Positions 36,885-45,823 of a stretch of 64,000 bases of DNA are shown here, one piece after another. The stretch is from Amycolatopsis sp. cg9. GTDB lineage: Bacteria; Actinomycetota; Actinomycetes; Mycobacteriales; Pseudonocardiaceae. The DNA is taken from positions 2,046,001 through 2,110,000 of the forward strand of contig NZ_CP166850.1 in assembly GCF_041346945.1 (NCBI RefSeq), in the 5' to 3' direction. The notes beneath the pieces are model-generated. The model did no database searches, was not told where the DNA came from, and saw only the letters and a program-made list of their open reading frames with translations. Made by a program: the position numbers and the translations under genes. How positions within the stretch are numbered: the first letter of the stretch is position 1; every line of letters begins with the position of its first letter.

Positions 36885-38924
36885 TCAGAGGAACACCGCC
36901 TGCGCGGCGCTGAGCGTGCCGCCGCTGTTCCACTTGCCGCCGCGGTTGTCGAGCGCGCCGTTCTGCCCCGCGTGCCAGTAGAACAGGCCGGTGTTCGAGT
37001 TCCCGTAGTCGTAGCTGGCGATCACGTCCGCCCGGCCGTCACCGTCGATGTCCGGCGCCGTCCACTGCGACTTGGCCCACGACCAGTTCCCCGCGCCGCT
37101 GTCCCACTTGGTGACCGGGGCGTCGAAGCCGTCGCCCGTCGCGTGCCAGGTCGAGAACGTGGTGTCGGCGTTGCCGTTGTCGTAGGCCGCGCCGATGTCG
37201 ATGCGGCCGTCACCGTCGAAGTCGCCGGTCACGAAGCGCGCCTTGGCCGGGGTGAAGGTCAGGCCGTTCCACTTCACGCCCTTGTCGTCGAACTTGCCGG
37301 CCGCGTTCGCGGTCCAGAGGAACAGGTTCGCCGTGTTGTTGCGGTAGTCGTAGAAGGACGCCAGGTCGGCGCGGCCGTCTCCGGTGAAGTCACCCGCCAC
37401 CCACGTCGACTGGGCCAGGCCCCAGACCCCGGCGGCCGTGGTCCACTGGGTCACCGGCGCGTCGATCCCGGTCGCCGTGGCGTGCCAGGTGAGGAACGAC
37501 ATGCTCGCGTTCCCGTTGTCGTAGGCGGCACCGATGTCGGTGCGGCCGTCGCCGTCGAAGTCGCCGGCCACGAAGCGCGCCTTGCTCGGCGAGAAGTTCG
37601 CGCTGTCCCACTTGACGCCCTGCGCGTCGAACCCGCCGGCGGCGTTGGCGTACCAGAGCCAGATGGTCGAACTGTTGTTGAGGTAGTCGTAGATCATCGC
37701 GAAGTCGCTTCGGCCGTCGCCGTTGAAGTCACCGGTCAGCCAGCGCGCCTGGCCGGCGTTCACGGCGCCGTTCCCGCTGTCCCACTTGAGCGCGGGGTTG
37801 CCGAGGATCGGGGACTCGGCCGACCCCGGGCCGAGCGAGGGCCAGACGTAGAGGCCGGTCCGCGCGTTCTTGAAGTCGTACACCGCGCCGACGTCTTCCA
37901 GGCCGTCACCGGTGAAGTCGGTGCCCTTGGACAGCGGCGTCGTGGCCGAGACGACGGCCGACGGCGCACCGGCCGGGCCGGTCGCCGGGGTGGCGACGAC
38001 GCGGTAGTACCGCGTCTGCTTCGCCGGCAGCTGCTGCTGGGTGTACGACAGCGACGAGGTCGTGGTGAGCAGGTGGGCGGCGTCGACCGGGACGTCGGAG
38101 GTCGCCGAACCGTAGACGGCGTAGCTGGCGTTGTCCGCCGCCGGCAGCCCGGGCCAGCTCACGACGATCGTGTGGCCGATGCCCTTGGCCGTGGGGGTGA
38201 CGACCGTCTGCCGGATCCAGGCGACGACGTCGTCGGTCCGGGCCGCGGTGCTCCCCTGCCGGGTCTCGGTCTCGCCGAAGCAGCCGTGCTGCCAGGAAGC
38301 GCTGCTGACACCGACCAGTTCCGCGCGGCCGGAGACCTCGCGGAACGCCGGGCCCCCGGCGTCGCCGCGGCAGGTGTCCGCGCCGGCGTCCCCGGTGAGG
38401 CTCGCCGTGGTGGCGGTGTTCGCGCCGGCGGTGAAGACCGCGCTGTGCAGCTTGTCGGGCACCCACTCGGTGTCGGTGCGGCCGAAGCCCGCGACCCGCA
38501 GCTTCTCGCCGGTGGCGGGCGCCGTGGCCGACAGCGAAATCGGGGTGACGTCGGTGATCGGGGCCGCGAGCCGGGCCAGCGCGAGGTCGCGGCCGGCGGC
38601 GACCACCAGCCCGGAGACACCGACGGCGTGCCCGGCGGTCCCGGCGAGGTCGGTCCGCCCGACGACGGCCGTGGTCGCCTTCGCCGGCGCCCCGCCCTGC
38701 GGGTTCTCCGGGAAGCAGCTGGCGGCCGTGGCGACCCAGTCCGGCGCGACGAGCACGCCGCTGCAGGCCCGGCCGTCCATGCTGAGCTTGGCGGTGAAGC
38801 CGTAGGTCCCGTCGGCGGCGACCGAGCTGTGCGACACCGCCGACGCCGGTACGGCGGCGAGCAGCCCGGTCACCAGCAGCACACCGCCGATCGCCGTTCT
38901 GCCTGCTGTACGTGAGCGATCCAC
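36885..38924 (-). CDS. Secreted trypsin-fold pseudoprotease with FG-GAP repeats
   Basis: A 679-residue secreted protein. The signal peptide covers about residues 1-29. A trypsin-like S1 fold (about 35-240) has RACSGVLVAPDWVATAASC, where the catalytic His of TAAHC is Ser69; the Asp is kept (GRDLALARL, Asp113); and CRGDAGGPAF has Ala189 in place of the catalytic Ser. The enzyme should therefore be inactive. A fibronectin-III-like segment (about 245-330) is followed by six FG-GAP/VCBS repeats with DxDGDGxxD calcium motifs (about 333-679). Binding or scaffolding in the cell wall is more likely than proteolysis. It converges on the glucosaminidase gene. Confidence 0.85.
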   Translation of the reverse strand: MDRSRTAGRTAIGGVLLVTGLLAAVPASAVSHSSVAADGTYGFTAKLSMDGRACSGVLVAPDWVATAASCFPENPQGGAPAKATTAVVGRTDLAGTAGHAVGVSGLVVAAGRDLALARLAAPITDVTPISLSATAPATGEKLRVAGFGRTDTEWVPDKLHSAVFTAGANTATTASLTGDAGADTCRGDAGGPAFREVSGRAELVGVSSASWQHGCFGETETRQGSTAARTDDVVAWIRQTVVTPTAKGIGHTIVVSWPGLPAADNASYAVYGSATSDVPVDAAHLLTTTSSLSYTQQQLPAKQTRYYRVVATPATGPAGAPSAVVSATTPLSKGTDFTGDGLEDVGAVYDFKNARTGLYVWPSLGPGSAESPILGNPALKWDSGNGAVNAGQARWLTGDFNGDGRSDFAMIYDYLNNSSTIWLWYANAAGGFDAQGVKWDSANFSPSKARFVAGDFDGDGRTDIGAAYDNGNASMSFLTWHATATGIDAPVTQWTTAAGVWGLAQSTWVAGDFTGDGRADLASFYDYRNNTANLFLWTANAAGKFDDKGVKWNGLTFTPAKARFVTGDFDGDGRIDIGAAYDNGNADTTFSTWHATGDGFDAPVTKWDSGAGNWSWAKSQWTAPDIDGDGRADVIASYDYGNSNTGLFYWHAGQNGALDNRGGKWNSGGTLSAAQAVFL

Positions 38925-39082
38925 CAGAGTTCCCCCTCATCGTTTCGCGAAGCGCTTTCCGCCCCTCGGGGCACATCGCGAAAGGTAGACAAGTTTTTAC
39001 CGAGCAAGGCGGTGACACATATCACATTTTGCCTATGGGGTGGTCAAGTAGCATCCGAATCGGAATTCAGGGGAGGAAATAC

Positions 39083-39559
39083 GTGAAATCTGTCAATCGC
39101 CCGTTCGGCGCACTTGTGCTGACCGCCGCCGCGCTCGTCGCCGGCCCCACCGCGGCCACCGCGGCCGCCGACGACACGCCCCCGCCCATCGTCGAGGACT
39201 ACGACTACCCGGGCGCCGACCAGATCTTCGCCGAGCACGGGATCCGCCTGCTCAAGGGCGACGGCCACATCCTGTTCGCCGACTGCGCCACCAGCGGAAA
39301 CCGGGTCGAGGTGTGGAGCCGCACCAACGACGCGACGTTCTGCTTCCGCGTCACGGCGAACAAGGGTTACCTGAGCCTCGACCTCGCCAAGGTCTACCTC
39401 ATCAAGGCCGACGACCACGCCCTCAAGGCGACGATGATCGTGAAGGGCGTCCCGAAGGTCGTCGACATCGAAAAGAACAGCTGGACTTCGGTCGGCGAGG
39501 GCGCGGACCCGCAGAACGGGCCGTCATCGCTCGTCGAGCTCAATTCCGGCCCGGCCTGA
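39083..39559 (+). CDS. Small secreted protein, function unknown
   Basis: A 158-residue protein. A signal peptide (about residues 1-28, ending ATAAA) precedes an acidic segment (DDTPPPIVEDYDYPGADQIFAEHGIRLLKGDGHILFADC) and a beta-rich C-terminal part with two cysteines (FADC, TFCFRV), which may form a disulfide. I do not recognise a family. The GTG at 39083 is preceded by GGGAGG at 39071. It is divergent from the pseudoprotease gene; the 158 bp between them are comparatively A+T-rich and include an 8-bp inverted repeat (38943-38950 with 38976-38983). It ends at a hairpin with TTTAT after it. Confidence 0.65.
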   Translation: MKSVNRPFGALVLTAAALVAGPTAATAAADDTPPPIVEDYDYPGADQIFAEHGIRLLKGDGHILFADCATSGNRVEVWSRTNDATFCFRVTANKGYLSLDLAKVYLIKADDHALKATMIVKGVPKVVDIEKNSWTSVGEGADPQNGPSSLVELNSGPA

Positions 39560-39573
39560 TCGCATTCTTACGT

Positions 39574-39604
39574 GCGGCTCACCGGTCAGGTACCGGTGAG
39601 CCGC
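39574..39604. terminator. Bidirectional hairpin terminator
   Basis: GCGGCTCACCGGT (39574-39586) and ACCGGTGAGCCGC (39592-39604) form a perfect 13-bp stem, followed on the + strand by TTTATC. It serves the secreted-protein gene and overlaps the last six codons of the immunity-candidate gene on the other strand. Confidence 0.75.
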
Positions 39605-40050
39605 TTTATCGCTGTCGAAAAATTTCGTCCGGACAGTTCGGTCATCTTCTCGAAGAATTCGAGCCCTCCGGTGACGATGGCTGAAAGCAACTCCTCTTCA
39701 CCGGCGACCGAGGTGCGGCGGAAGTCCTTCCCGGCCACCGTGATCCGAAGCAGGTTCCGCGGGACCGGCTCGAGCGAAATGTCGATCGACTGATCCGGGA
39801 ACGACGTCACGGCTCGCCCGTCCCGGCGGTAGTCGCCGATGAGCTGAGCGACGAAGATCCACAACAGCTCGATGGTCGAGTACAGGTCTTCGTCGAGCAG
39901 GGCGACCCCGTTGACGGTCAACAAGATCGCGCCACCCGGATCGTCGACCCGCTGCTTCGGCGGCAACTCGGTGCAGTCGAGAACGTCGACGAAGCAGAAG
40001 TCCCGCTGCCCGACGTCGAGTACGGTCCGTACCCGCTCCACCGTGCCCAT
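39586..40050 (-). CDS. Candidate immunity protein for the upstream ALF-repeat toxin
   Basis: A 154-residue cytosolic protein with no signal peptide. It has an alpha+beta pattern: FCFVDVLDCTELPPKQRVDD, LLTVNGVALLDEDLYSTIELLWIFVAQLI, then strands ending LLRITVAGKDFRR, and a C-terminal helix. I do not recognise the family. It starts (ATG 40050) 8 bp after the stop of a polymorphic-toxin-like gene on the same strand, which is the standard position of an immunity gene. The function is inferred from that position only. Confidence 0.55.
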   Translation of the reverse strand: MGTVERVRTVLDVGQRDFCFVDVLDCTELPPKQRVDDPGGAILLTVNGVALLDEDLYSTIELLWIFVAQLIGDYRRDGRAVTSFPDQSIDISLEPVPRNLLRITVAGKDFRRTSVAGEEELLSAIVTGGLEFFEKMTELSGRNFSTAIKRLTGT

Positions 40051-40058
40051 CACACCTC

Positions 40059-43000
40059 TTACTTCGGGTAGAACTGCACGACCTTGCCACCGTCGACCGT
40101 ACCTCGGTACATCACGCCGTTGACGAGGCCTTCGATTTTGGTACTGGCGTTGGTACCGCCGTTCGCGATGATCTTCGCTTGGTTCTGGGTGAGTACCTGG
40201 CGGATCGCGTCCTCGATGTCCGGGATGGTCATCCGCGCGTCGAAGAAGCTTTGATCCGTCTTGAAGCTGCCGTCCCAGTACTTCGGGTGGTGTCGTTCGA
40301 GGATGTGCTTGAGGTAGTCCTGGTTCAGCCTCGCCTCTTGACCGCCGACCTGGAACGCCTTGCTCGTCCAGCCCGACAACACACCCAACGACCGCCCGGG
40401 GTACAAACCCAGCTTGTCGACGACCACTCCGGCCGCGCGAAGCTTCAGCATCCGCTGCAGCAGCCTGCTGAACGGCTTCCCGATGCCCGCTTCCTGCGTG
40501 ATCATCAGGTGGCCGCCGAGGGCCTTCAGCTGGCTCCGCAGCGCAGCGCTGCACGAGCCGCCCTTCTCGCAGTACTCCCGCAGCAGCAGGTCCGAGAACT
40601 CGGCGCCGAGGGGTTTCGCGCTCTCGTACTCGTCCGCGTGCTCGGTGATCCACGCGTCGAAGTTGCGCCCGATCGCTTCGCACGCCGACAGCCCGTAGTC
40701 CGCGAACGGCAACACGAGCCCGTTGACCAGGCAGGTGCCGTCGGTGAACAGCACCGTCACACCGTTCTCGAACTCGGCGACCCGGAAGCGCTGCGGGGGT
40801 CCGTTCAACTGCTCGTTGTTGTGCGTCCGCAGGAACACCTCGACCGCTTCGGCCGCGGCGTCCGCCGCCTCCGACGCGCTCTTGCCCGCGTCAGCGGCTG
40901 CCTTCCGGGCGTCTTCGGCCTCGCTCGCGGCCCACTGGGCCATCGAGCGGGCGACCGCGGCCGAGTGCGCCGCCTTCGCCGCGGAGTCCGCGGCCCGGGC
41001 CGCGGCCTGCTGCGCCGTCGCGGCCGCCTGCCGTGCCTGCTTCGCCGACAGCGCCGCCTGTTCCGCCGACGCCTGCGCCGCGGCGGCGGACGCCTTGGCC
41101 TGGTTCGCGTAGTTCCCGGCCTCGGTGGCCGACTGGCGCGCCTGCGCCGCATAGCCCGCGGCCTCGTCGGCCGCGTGGCGCGCGGTTGCCGCGGCCGCGG
41201 CCGCCCACGAAGCGGACTCCTGGGCCGACGCCGCGGACGCCGCCGCTTCGGAGACGTAGCGCTGGACGACCGCGACGTGCGCGGCGGTGTCCTGGTCCCG
41301 GCGCTGCGCCTGGGCCTTGCCGACCTCCAAGAACGCACGCAGCTCGTCGTCCGGGCCGGCGAGGGTGATCTGCGCCGCCGCCTTGACCTCGGGGCCGCCG
41401 GTCGCCAGCGCCTGCGCGACGGCGATGCGGTCGTCCTTCTGCGCGGCGGAGAACTGGCCGGTGCGCAGGAACGCCCGCCGGTCGTCGGCCGAGCCGTCGA
41501 GCGCGGCCTGCGCGGCTTCCTTGGTGGCCGGGCCGCCGGAAGCCAGCAGCTGCGCGATCGCCGTCCGCTCGTCGTGCTCCTTGCCCGGGTACGGCTGGGT
41601 CTTCAGGAACTCGTTGACCTGGCCGTCGGTCCCGCTCAACGCGGCGAGCGCGGCCTGGGCCAGCGCGGTGTTCTCGCTCTGGGCGAGGTGGCCGACCCGC
41701 GCGCGGTCGTCCTGGAACGCGGCGGCGGTCAGGCCGCCGGCGACGTACGCGACGACGTCGTCGTCGGAGCCGCCGAGCACCGCTTCGGCACGGGCCCGGC
41801 TGATCGGCCCGGCTGCCGACAGCTGCTTGACGGCGATCTTGCGGCCGTCGGTGACCACGGTCGCCCGGGGTGCGCCGGGCGCCGCGGCTTCGGCCAGCAA
41901 GCGCTTCGCTTCGGCGTCCATCCGATCGGATTCCGGGGTGTCCCACGGCACTTCGGCCGGGATCACCGCGGTTTCGGTGCGCAGGGCCTGGGCGAGCTCG
42001 ACGGCTTCGTCGGTTTCCGTCGCCAGGCGCTCGGCCTCCGCGTGGCGGGCCACCTCCTGGGTCCGGCTCGCTTGCGCGGCCGCCGCTGTCGCCGCGTCGG
42101 CGGCTTCCTTGGCGGCCCGGGCGTGCGCTTCCGACTCGGTCGCCGCCTTGTCGGCTTCACCGGCGTGCGCCGCCGCTTCGTCCGCGGCCGCCGCGGCCGC
42201 GTCGGCGTGCTGGGCCGCGCTGAGGGCGGCCGTACGCGCTTCCTGGGCGGCCGATGCGGCCTCGGCGGCCAGCGCACCGGCCGCGTTCGCGGCCCGGGTG
42301 GCCCGCGCCGCCGCCCGCTTGGCGTCGGCCGCGGCCCTCTTGGCCCGCTCGGCCTGCGCTCCCGCCGCGGCGGACTGGCCGGCGGCCGCGTCCGCCGCGT
42401 CGCCCGCCTTCTGCGCGTTCGAGGCGGCCGAGGACGCCGCCTGCACCGCCGCGCCCGCGGCCCTGGCCGCGTCGCCGACCGCCACCGCGGCGTCCGCCGC
42501 GAGCCGGGCGCTGGCCGCGGCCTGCCGAGCTCCGATGGCGGCCTTGCGGGCGTCGTCGGCCTTGCCGGCGTCGGTCCTCGCGTCGGCCGCCGCGCGCTGC
42601 GCCGCACCCGCGGCCCGGCCGGCGAGCACCGCGGCCACGGCCGCGCGCTGGGCCGCGGTGGCCGCGACCTTGGCCGCCTGCGTCGCCTCGTTGGCCGCGC
42701 CGATGGCCTCCCGCGCCGCCGCGGCGGCCCGCGTCGCGGCGTCGGCCGCCCGGCCGGCCGCGTTCGCCGCCTTGACCGAGTCGTCCTTCGCCGCGGCCGT
42801 TTCCGCCGCCGCCGTCTCGGCGGCCTGGCGAGCCAGGTCGGCGGCTTGGACCGCCCGCTCCGACGCCTGCTTCGCGAGCGTCGTTTCGGTCGCCGCGCGT
42901 TCGCTTTCTTCCTTCGCCGCCGCCGCGAGGCTGGCCACGGTCGCGACTTCGTCGTCCCGCTCGCGAGCCGCGTACTGGCCGCTCTCCAGGAACTCCTGCA

Positions 43001-43655
43001 GTTCCTGCCGCGTGCCGGACAACGCGATCTGCGCGGCGCGCTTCACCTCCGGCCCGCCGACCGCGAGGATCTGCGCCGCCAGCACCCGCTCGTCGTGCGC
43101 CAGCGCCGCGTCGTGCCCCGACAGCACGAAGCGCGAGAGGTCCGCGACGGTGCCGTTCAACGCCGCCTGGGCCGCTTCCTTCACGCCGGGGCCGCCGACG
43201 GCCATCAGCTGCGCGACCCGGACCCGCGTGTCCTGTTCCCACGGAGCGCGGATGCCGGTGGTGAGGAAGGCCTTGATCTCCTCCGGGGTGCCGGACAGGG
43301 CGGCCTGCGCGGCCGTCTTCAGCGCCGGTCCCGCGGTGGCCAGCAGCTGCGCCACCTGAACCCGGTCGTCCTGCGCGGTGGTGCTCGCGAGGCCGGTGGT
43401 CAAGAACTGCCGGACGGCTTCGTCGGTCCCGCTCAGCGCGGCCACGGCCGCTTCCTTGACGCCGGGACCACCGGTGCGCCACGCGTCGACGGTCCGGGCC
43501 CGGTCGGTCAGGACCGGCGTGGGGTCGTCGGGGTCGGTGACGTCCGCGAGCGCGGGTGGCGCGAGGAGCCCGGCCAGCAACGAAAAGAGGAACGCGACGA
43601 TCGCCGCGTTCCTCAAGAGCCCGATTCCCCGTCTCGACGACGATCTCGGCTTCAT
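40059..43655 (-). CDS. Exported ALF-repeat polymorphic toxin-like protein
   Basis: A 1,198-residue secreted protein. The signal peptide covers about residues 1-38 (FLFSLLAGLLAPPALA). Four ALF-type repeats (about 45-205; GGPxVKxAAxxALxGTxxxxxxFLxTG) are followed by a very long Ala-rich coiled coil (about 206-590), four more ALF repeats (about 600-790), a second coiled coil (about 800-940) and a pre-toxin region with several Cys. The final ~90 residues (HILERHHPKYWDGS, then MYRGTVDGGKVVQFYP) have the His-rich look of a small nuclease toxin, possibly of the BECR/EndoU type; this is not certain. ATG 43655 is preceded by GGGGGTTG. A small immunity-like gene follows. Confidence 0.8.
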   Translation of the reverse strand: MKPRSSSRRGIGLLRNAAIVAFLFSLLAGLLAPPALADVTDPDDPTPVLTDRARTVDAWRTGGPGVKEAAVAALSGTDEAVRQFLTTGLASTTAQDDRVQVAQLLATAGPALKTAAQAALSGTPEEIKAFLTTGIRAPWEQDTRVRVAQLMAVGGPGVKEAAQAALNGTVADLSRFVLSGHDAALAHDERVLAAQILAVGGPEVKRAAQIALSGTRQELQEFLESGQYAARERDDEVATVASLAAAAKEESERAATETTLAKQASERAVQAADLARQAAETAAAETAAAKDDSVKAANAAGRAADAATRAAAAAREAIGAANEATQAAKVAATAAQRAAVAAVLAGRAAGAAQRAAADARTDAGKADDARKAAIGARQAAASARLAADAAVAVGDAARAAGAAVQAASSAASNAQKAGDAADAAAGQSAAAGAQAERAKRAAADAKRAAARATRAANAAGALAAEAASAAQEARTAALSAAQHADAAAAAADEAAAHAGEADKAATESEAHARAAKEAADAATAAAAQASRTQEVARHAEAERLATETDEAVELAQALRTETAVIPAEVPWDTPESDRMDAEAKRLLAEAAAPGAPRATVVTDGRKIAVKQLSAAGPISRARAEAVLGGSDDDVVAYVAGGLTAAAFQDDRARVGHLAQSENTALAQAALAALSGTDGQVNEFLKTQPYPGKEHDERTAIAQLLASGGPATKEAAQAALDGSADDRRAFLRTGQFSAAQKDDRIAVAQALATGGPEVKAAAQITLAGPDDELRAFLEVGKAQAQRRDQDTAAHVAVVQRYVSEAAASAASAQESASWAAAAAATARHAADEAAGYAAQARQSATEAGNYANQAKASAAAAQASAEQAALSAKQARQAAATAQQAAARAADSAAKAAHSAAVARSMAQWAASEAEDARKAAADAGKSASEAADAAAEAVEVFLRTHNNEQLNGPPQRFRVAEFENGVTVLFTDGTCLVNGLVLPFADYGLSACEAIGRNFDAWITEHADEYESAKPLGAEFSDLLLREYCEKGGSCSAALRSQLKALGGHLMITQEAGIGKPFSRLLQRMLKLRAAGVVVDKLGLYPGRSLGVLSGWTSKAFQVGGQEARLNQDYLKHILERHHPKYWDGSFKTDQSFFDARMTIPDIEDAIRQVLTQNQAKIIANGGTNASTKIEGLVNGVMYRGTVDGGKVVQFYPK

Positions 43656-43759
43656 CGCGGTCAACCCCCCAGTCGGCGAACGTCGTTCGCCCGGGGAATC
43701 GCCGCCACCGAAGTGGACCGCGCAGCCGCTGCGGCATCCCTCCCCGGACGCCGGATCGG

Positions 43760-43788
43760 ACTTTAAGGGCGGCCCACCCGCGGGTCAA
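43760..43788 (-). promoter_or_regulatory. Promoter of the ALF toxin gene
   Basis: On the minus strand TTGACC (43788-43783) and TAAAGT (43765-43760) are separated by 17 bp, a good housekeeping -35/-10 pair, about 105 bp upstream of the toxin start codon. The hairpin arms CCGCGGGT/ACCCGCGG (43778-43785 and 43798-43805) overlap the -35 and could end recR transcription. Confidence 0.55.
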
Positions 43789-43838
43789 TGATTCTTTACC
43801 CGCGGCACCGGGCTACCGGTGATCTTCCGTCGAACGGC

Positions 43839-44435
43839 CTAGAGCGCCCGGCGACCGGAAAGCGCCCGCCCGAGCGTCAGCTCGTCGGCGAACTCGAGGT
43901 CGCCGCCCATCGGGAGGCCCGAGGCCAGCCGCGTCACCGTCAGGCCCGGGAAGTCGCGCAGCATCCGGACGAGGTACGTCGCGGTCGCCTCGCCCTCGGT
44001 GTTGGGGTCGGTCGCGATGATGATCTCGGTGATGTCGTGCTCACCGATCCGCTTGAGCAGCTCGCGCATCCGCAGCTGCTCCGGGCCGATGCCCGACAAC
44101 GGGTCGAGCGCGCCGCCCAGGACGTGGTAGCGGCCCTTGAACTCGCGCGTGCGCTCGACCGCCAGGACGTCCTTGGGCTCCTCGACCACGCAGATGACCG
44201 TGAGGTCGCGGCGCTCGTCGCGGCAGATGCGGCAGGTCGGGTGCTCGGAGACGTTGCCGCAGATCTCGCAGAACTGCACGCCCTCCTTGACCTTGCCGAG
44301 CACGTCCTGCAGCCGCGCGATGTCGGCCGGGTCGGTGCCCAGCAGGTGGAACGCGATCCGCTGGGCGCTCTTCGGCCCGACCCCGGGCAGCCGCCCGAGC
44401 TCGTCGATCAGGTCCTGGACGACACCTTCGTACAA
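43839..44435 (-). CDS. recR: Recombination mediator protein RecR
   Basis: A 198-residue protein acting with RecF/RecO to load RecA at gaps. The N-terminal HhH region is [21 protein letters not shown]. The zinc-finger cysteines are in [17 protein letters not shown] (about residues 55-71). The TOPRIM domain contains [15 protein letters not shown] and [14 protein letters not shown]. The start is a TTG at 44435, chosen because the protein then begins [14 protein letters not shown] exactly like mycobacterial RecR. It lies 5 bp after ybaB, the usual actinobacterial arrangement. Confidence 0.97.
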   Translation of the reverse strand: MYEGVVQDLIDELGRLPGVGPKSAQRIAFHLLGTDPADIARLQDVLGKVKEGVQFCEICGNVSEHPTCRICRDERRDLTVICVVEEPKDVLAVERTREFKGRYHVLGGALDPLSGIGPEQLRMRELLKRIGEHDITEIIIATDPNTEGEATATYLVRMLRDFPGLTVTRLASGLPMGGDLEFADELTLGRALSGRRAL

Positions 44436-44440
44436 GTTCG

Positions 44441-44800
44441 TCAGCCGCCGAAGCCGAGGCTGCCGAGGTCCGGCATGCCGCCACCGCCGCCGAGCCCGCC
44501 GGCCAGCGGGCCGAGCTTCTGCTCGGTGAGCTTCTGCGCGCTCGCCGACGCGTCGCGCACCGCCGCGACGATCAGGTCGGACAGCGTCTCGACGTCGTCC
44601 GGGTCGACCACCTTCGGGTCGATCTGCAGGCTCTTCAGCTGGCTGTCACCGGAGACGGTCGCGGTGACCAGCCCGCCGCCGGCGGTACCGGTGACCTCGG
44701 TGTTGGCGAGCTCCTCCTGGGCCTCGACGAGCTTCTGCTGCATCTGCTGGGCCTGCTGCATCAGCTGGGAAATGTCGAAGCCGCCGCCGGGTTGCACCAT
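44441..44800 (-). CDS. YbaB/EbfC-family nucleoid-associated protein
   Basis: A 119-residue small DNA-binding protein. The helical core [28 protein letters not shown] is followed by the strand region [27 protein letters not shown] and a second helix, as in YbaB dimers. The Gly-rich C-terminal tail is variable in the family. It is co-transcribed with recR, 5 bp apart. ATG 44800 gives the standard length. Confidence 0.93.
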   Translation of the reverse strand: MVQPGGGFDISQLMQQAQQMQQKLVEAQEELANTEVTGTAGGGLVTATVSGDSQLKSLQIDPKVVDPDDVETLSDLIVAAVRDASASAQKLTEQKLGPLAGGLGGGGGMPDLGSLGFGG

Positions 44801-44887
44801 GATCGCACTCGGTCCTCTCTGCACGCCTGTGTCCCCACCAGGGTAGTCGCGCCACGCGGGGTGCCGGGCTGTGGCACCGTGGTCGCC

Positions 44888-45721
44888 GTGCGACGCGCGA
44901 TTGTCCCCCTGTTGCTGGCCGGTGCCCTGCTGCTCACGGGCTGCTCCGACGACACCCCGGCGGCCCCGGCGCCCGCTCCCGTCACCACGCGGACGGTCAC
45001 CCCGGCCCCGACGACAGTGACCCCTTCGCCGACGCCGTCTTCGTCTTCGGTGTCTTCGGTGGCCCCCGCGCCGGGCAAGGTCGTCGTGCTCGACCCCGGA
45101 CACAACGGCGGCAACGCGTCCCACCCGGCGGAGATCAACCGCCTCGTCCCGGCCGGGCGTGGCCAGACCAAGCCGTGCAACACCACCGGCACCGCGACCA
45201 ACGCGGGCTACCCGGAGCACGCGTTCACGTTCGACGTCGCCCGGCGGGTCGGGGATGTGCTGGCCGGCAAGGGAATCCGGGTCGTCTACACGCGGCAGGA
45301 CGACACGGGCGTCGGCCCCTGCGTCGACCGCCGCGCCGCGATCGGCAACGAGGCGAACGCGGACGCCGTCGTGTCGATCCACGCCGACGGCTCGACCGCG
45401 GCCGGCGCGAACGGCTTCCACGTCGCGTATTCGTCCCCGCCGTTGAACGCGGCCCAGGGCGCGCCGTCCCTGCGGCTGGCGCAGGTGCTGCGCGACACGA
45501 TGCGCACGGGCGGCTTCAGCACGTCCAACTACATCGGCGGCAACGGCCTCTCGGCCCGCTCGGACCTGGGCGGCTTGAACCTGTCGACCCGCCCGGCGGC
45601 CCTGGTGGAGTGCGGCAACATGCGCAACGCGGCCGAAGCGGCCCGGATGACGAGCGCGGAGGGCAGACAGGGGTTCGCCGCCTCGATCGCCGCGGCGATC
45701 GAGGCCTACCTGGCTTCCTGA
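44888..45721 (+). CDS. N-acetylmuramoyl-L-alanine amidase, lipoprotein
   Basis: A 277-residue Amidase_3 enzyme that cleaves the MurNAc-L-Ala bond of peptidoglycan. The signal peptide ends in the lipobox LLTGC (Cys19), so it is anchored outside the membrane. A Thr/Ser/Pro linker (about residues 25-60) leads to the catalytic domain: [10 protein letters not shown] (zinc His), SIHADG (second zinc His) and the catalytic Glu in [13 protein letters not shown] 44888 is used; an in-frame GTG at 44861 is possible. It is divergent from ybaB and ends before a block of palindromic repeats. Confidence 0.92.
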   Translation: MRRAIVPLLLAGALLLTGCSDDTPAAPAPAPVTTRTVTPAPTTVTPSPTPSSSSVSSVAPAPGKVVVLDPGHNGGNASHPAEINRLVPAGRGQTKPCNTTGTATNAGYPEHAFTFDVARRVGDVLAGKGIRVVYTRQDDTGVGPCVDRRAAIGNEANADAVVSIHADGSTAAGANGFHVAYSSPPLNAAQGAPSLRLAQVLRDTMRTGGFSTSNYIGGNGLSARSDLGGLNLSTRPAALVECGNMRNAAEAARMTSAEGRQGFAASIAAAIEAYLAS

Positions 45722-45751
45722 GCACCACGGCCCGTGGGTGGCGGCTGTGGT

Positions 45752-45805
45752 GTCGCGAATGACTCATTGGGGACCACTGAGGTCGCGAATGAGTCATTCG
45801 CGACC
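45752..45805. repeat. Palindromic repeat pair in the amidase-dnaX junction
   Basis: GTCGCGAATGA(C/G)TCATT occurs twice, at 45752-45768 and 45782-45798. The second copy is part of a perfect palindrome GGTCGCGAATGA-g-TCATTCGCGACC (45781-45805). It lies between convergent genes and may serve as a two-way terminator or as a dispersed REP-like element. Confidence 0.6.
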
Positions 45806-45823
45806 TTTGGCGGAACGCTTCGG

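Noticed and set aside
38941..38983. TTTCGCGA/TCGCGAAA as a defined operator
   Set aside because: Arms are only 8 bp with a 25-bp gap; too weak to claim beyond mentioning it with the neighbouring gene.
40179..43766. Very long open frame on the + strand opposite the ALF toxin gene, nearly 1,200 codons
   Set aside because: It is Arg/Gly/Leu-rich shadow coding produced by the high third-position GC of the real gene; no domains, no ribosome site, and the minus-strand protein has a signal peptide and clear repeats.
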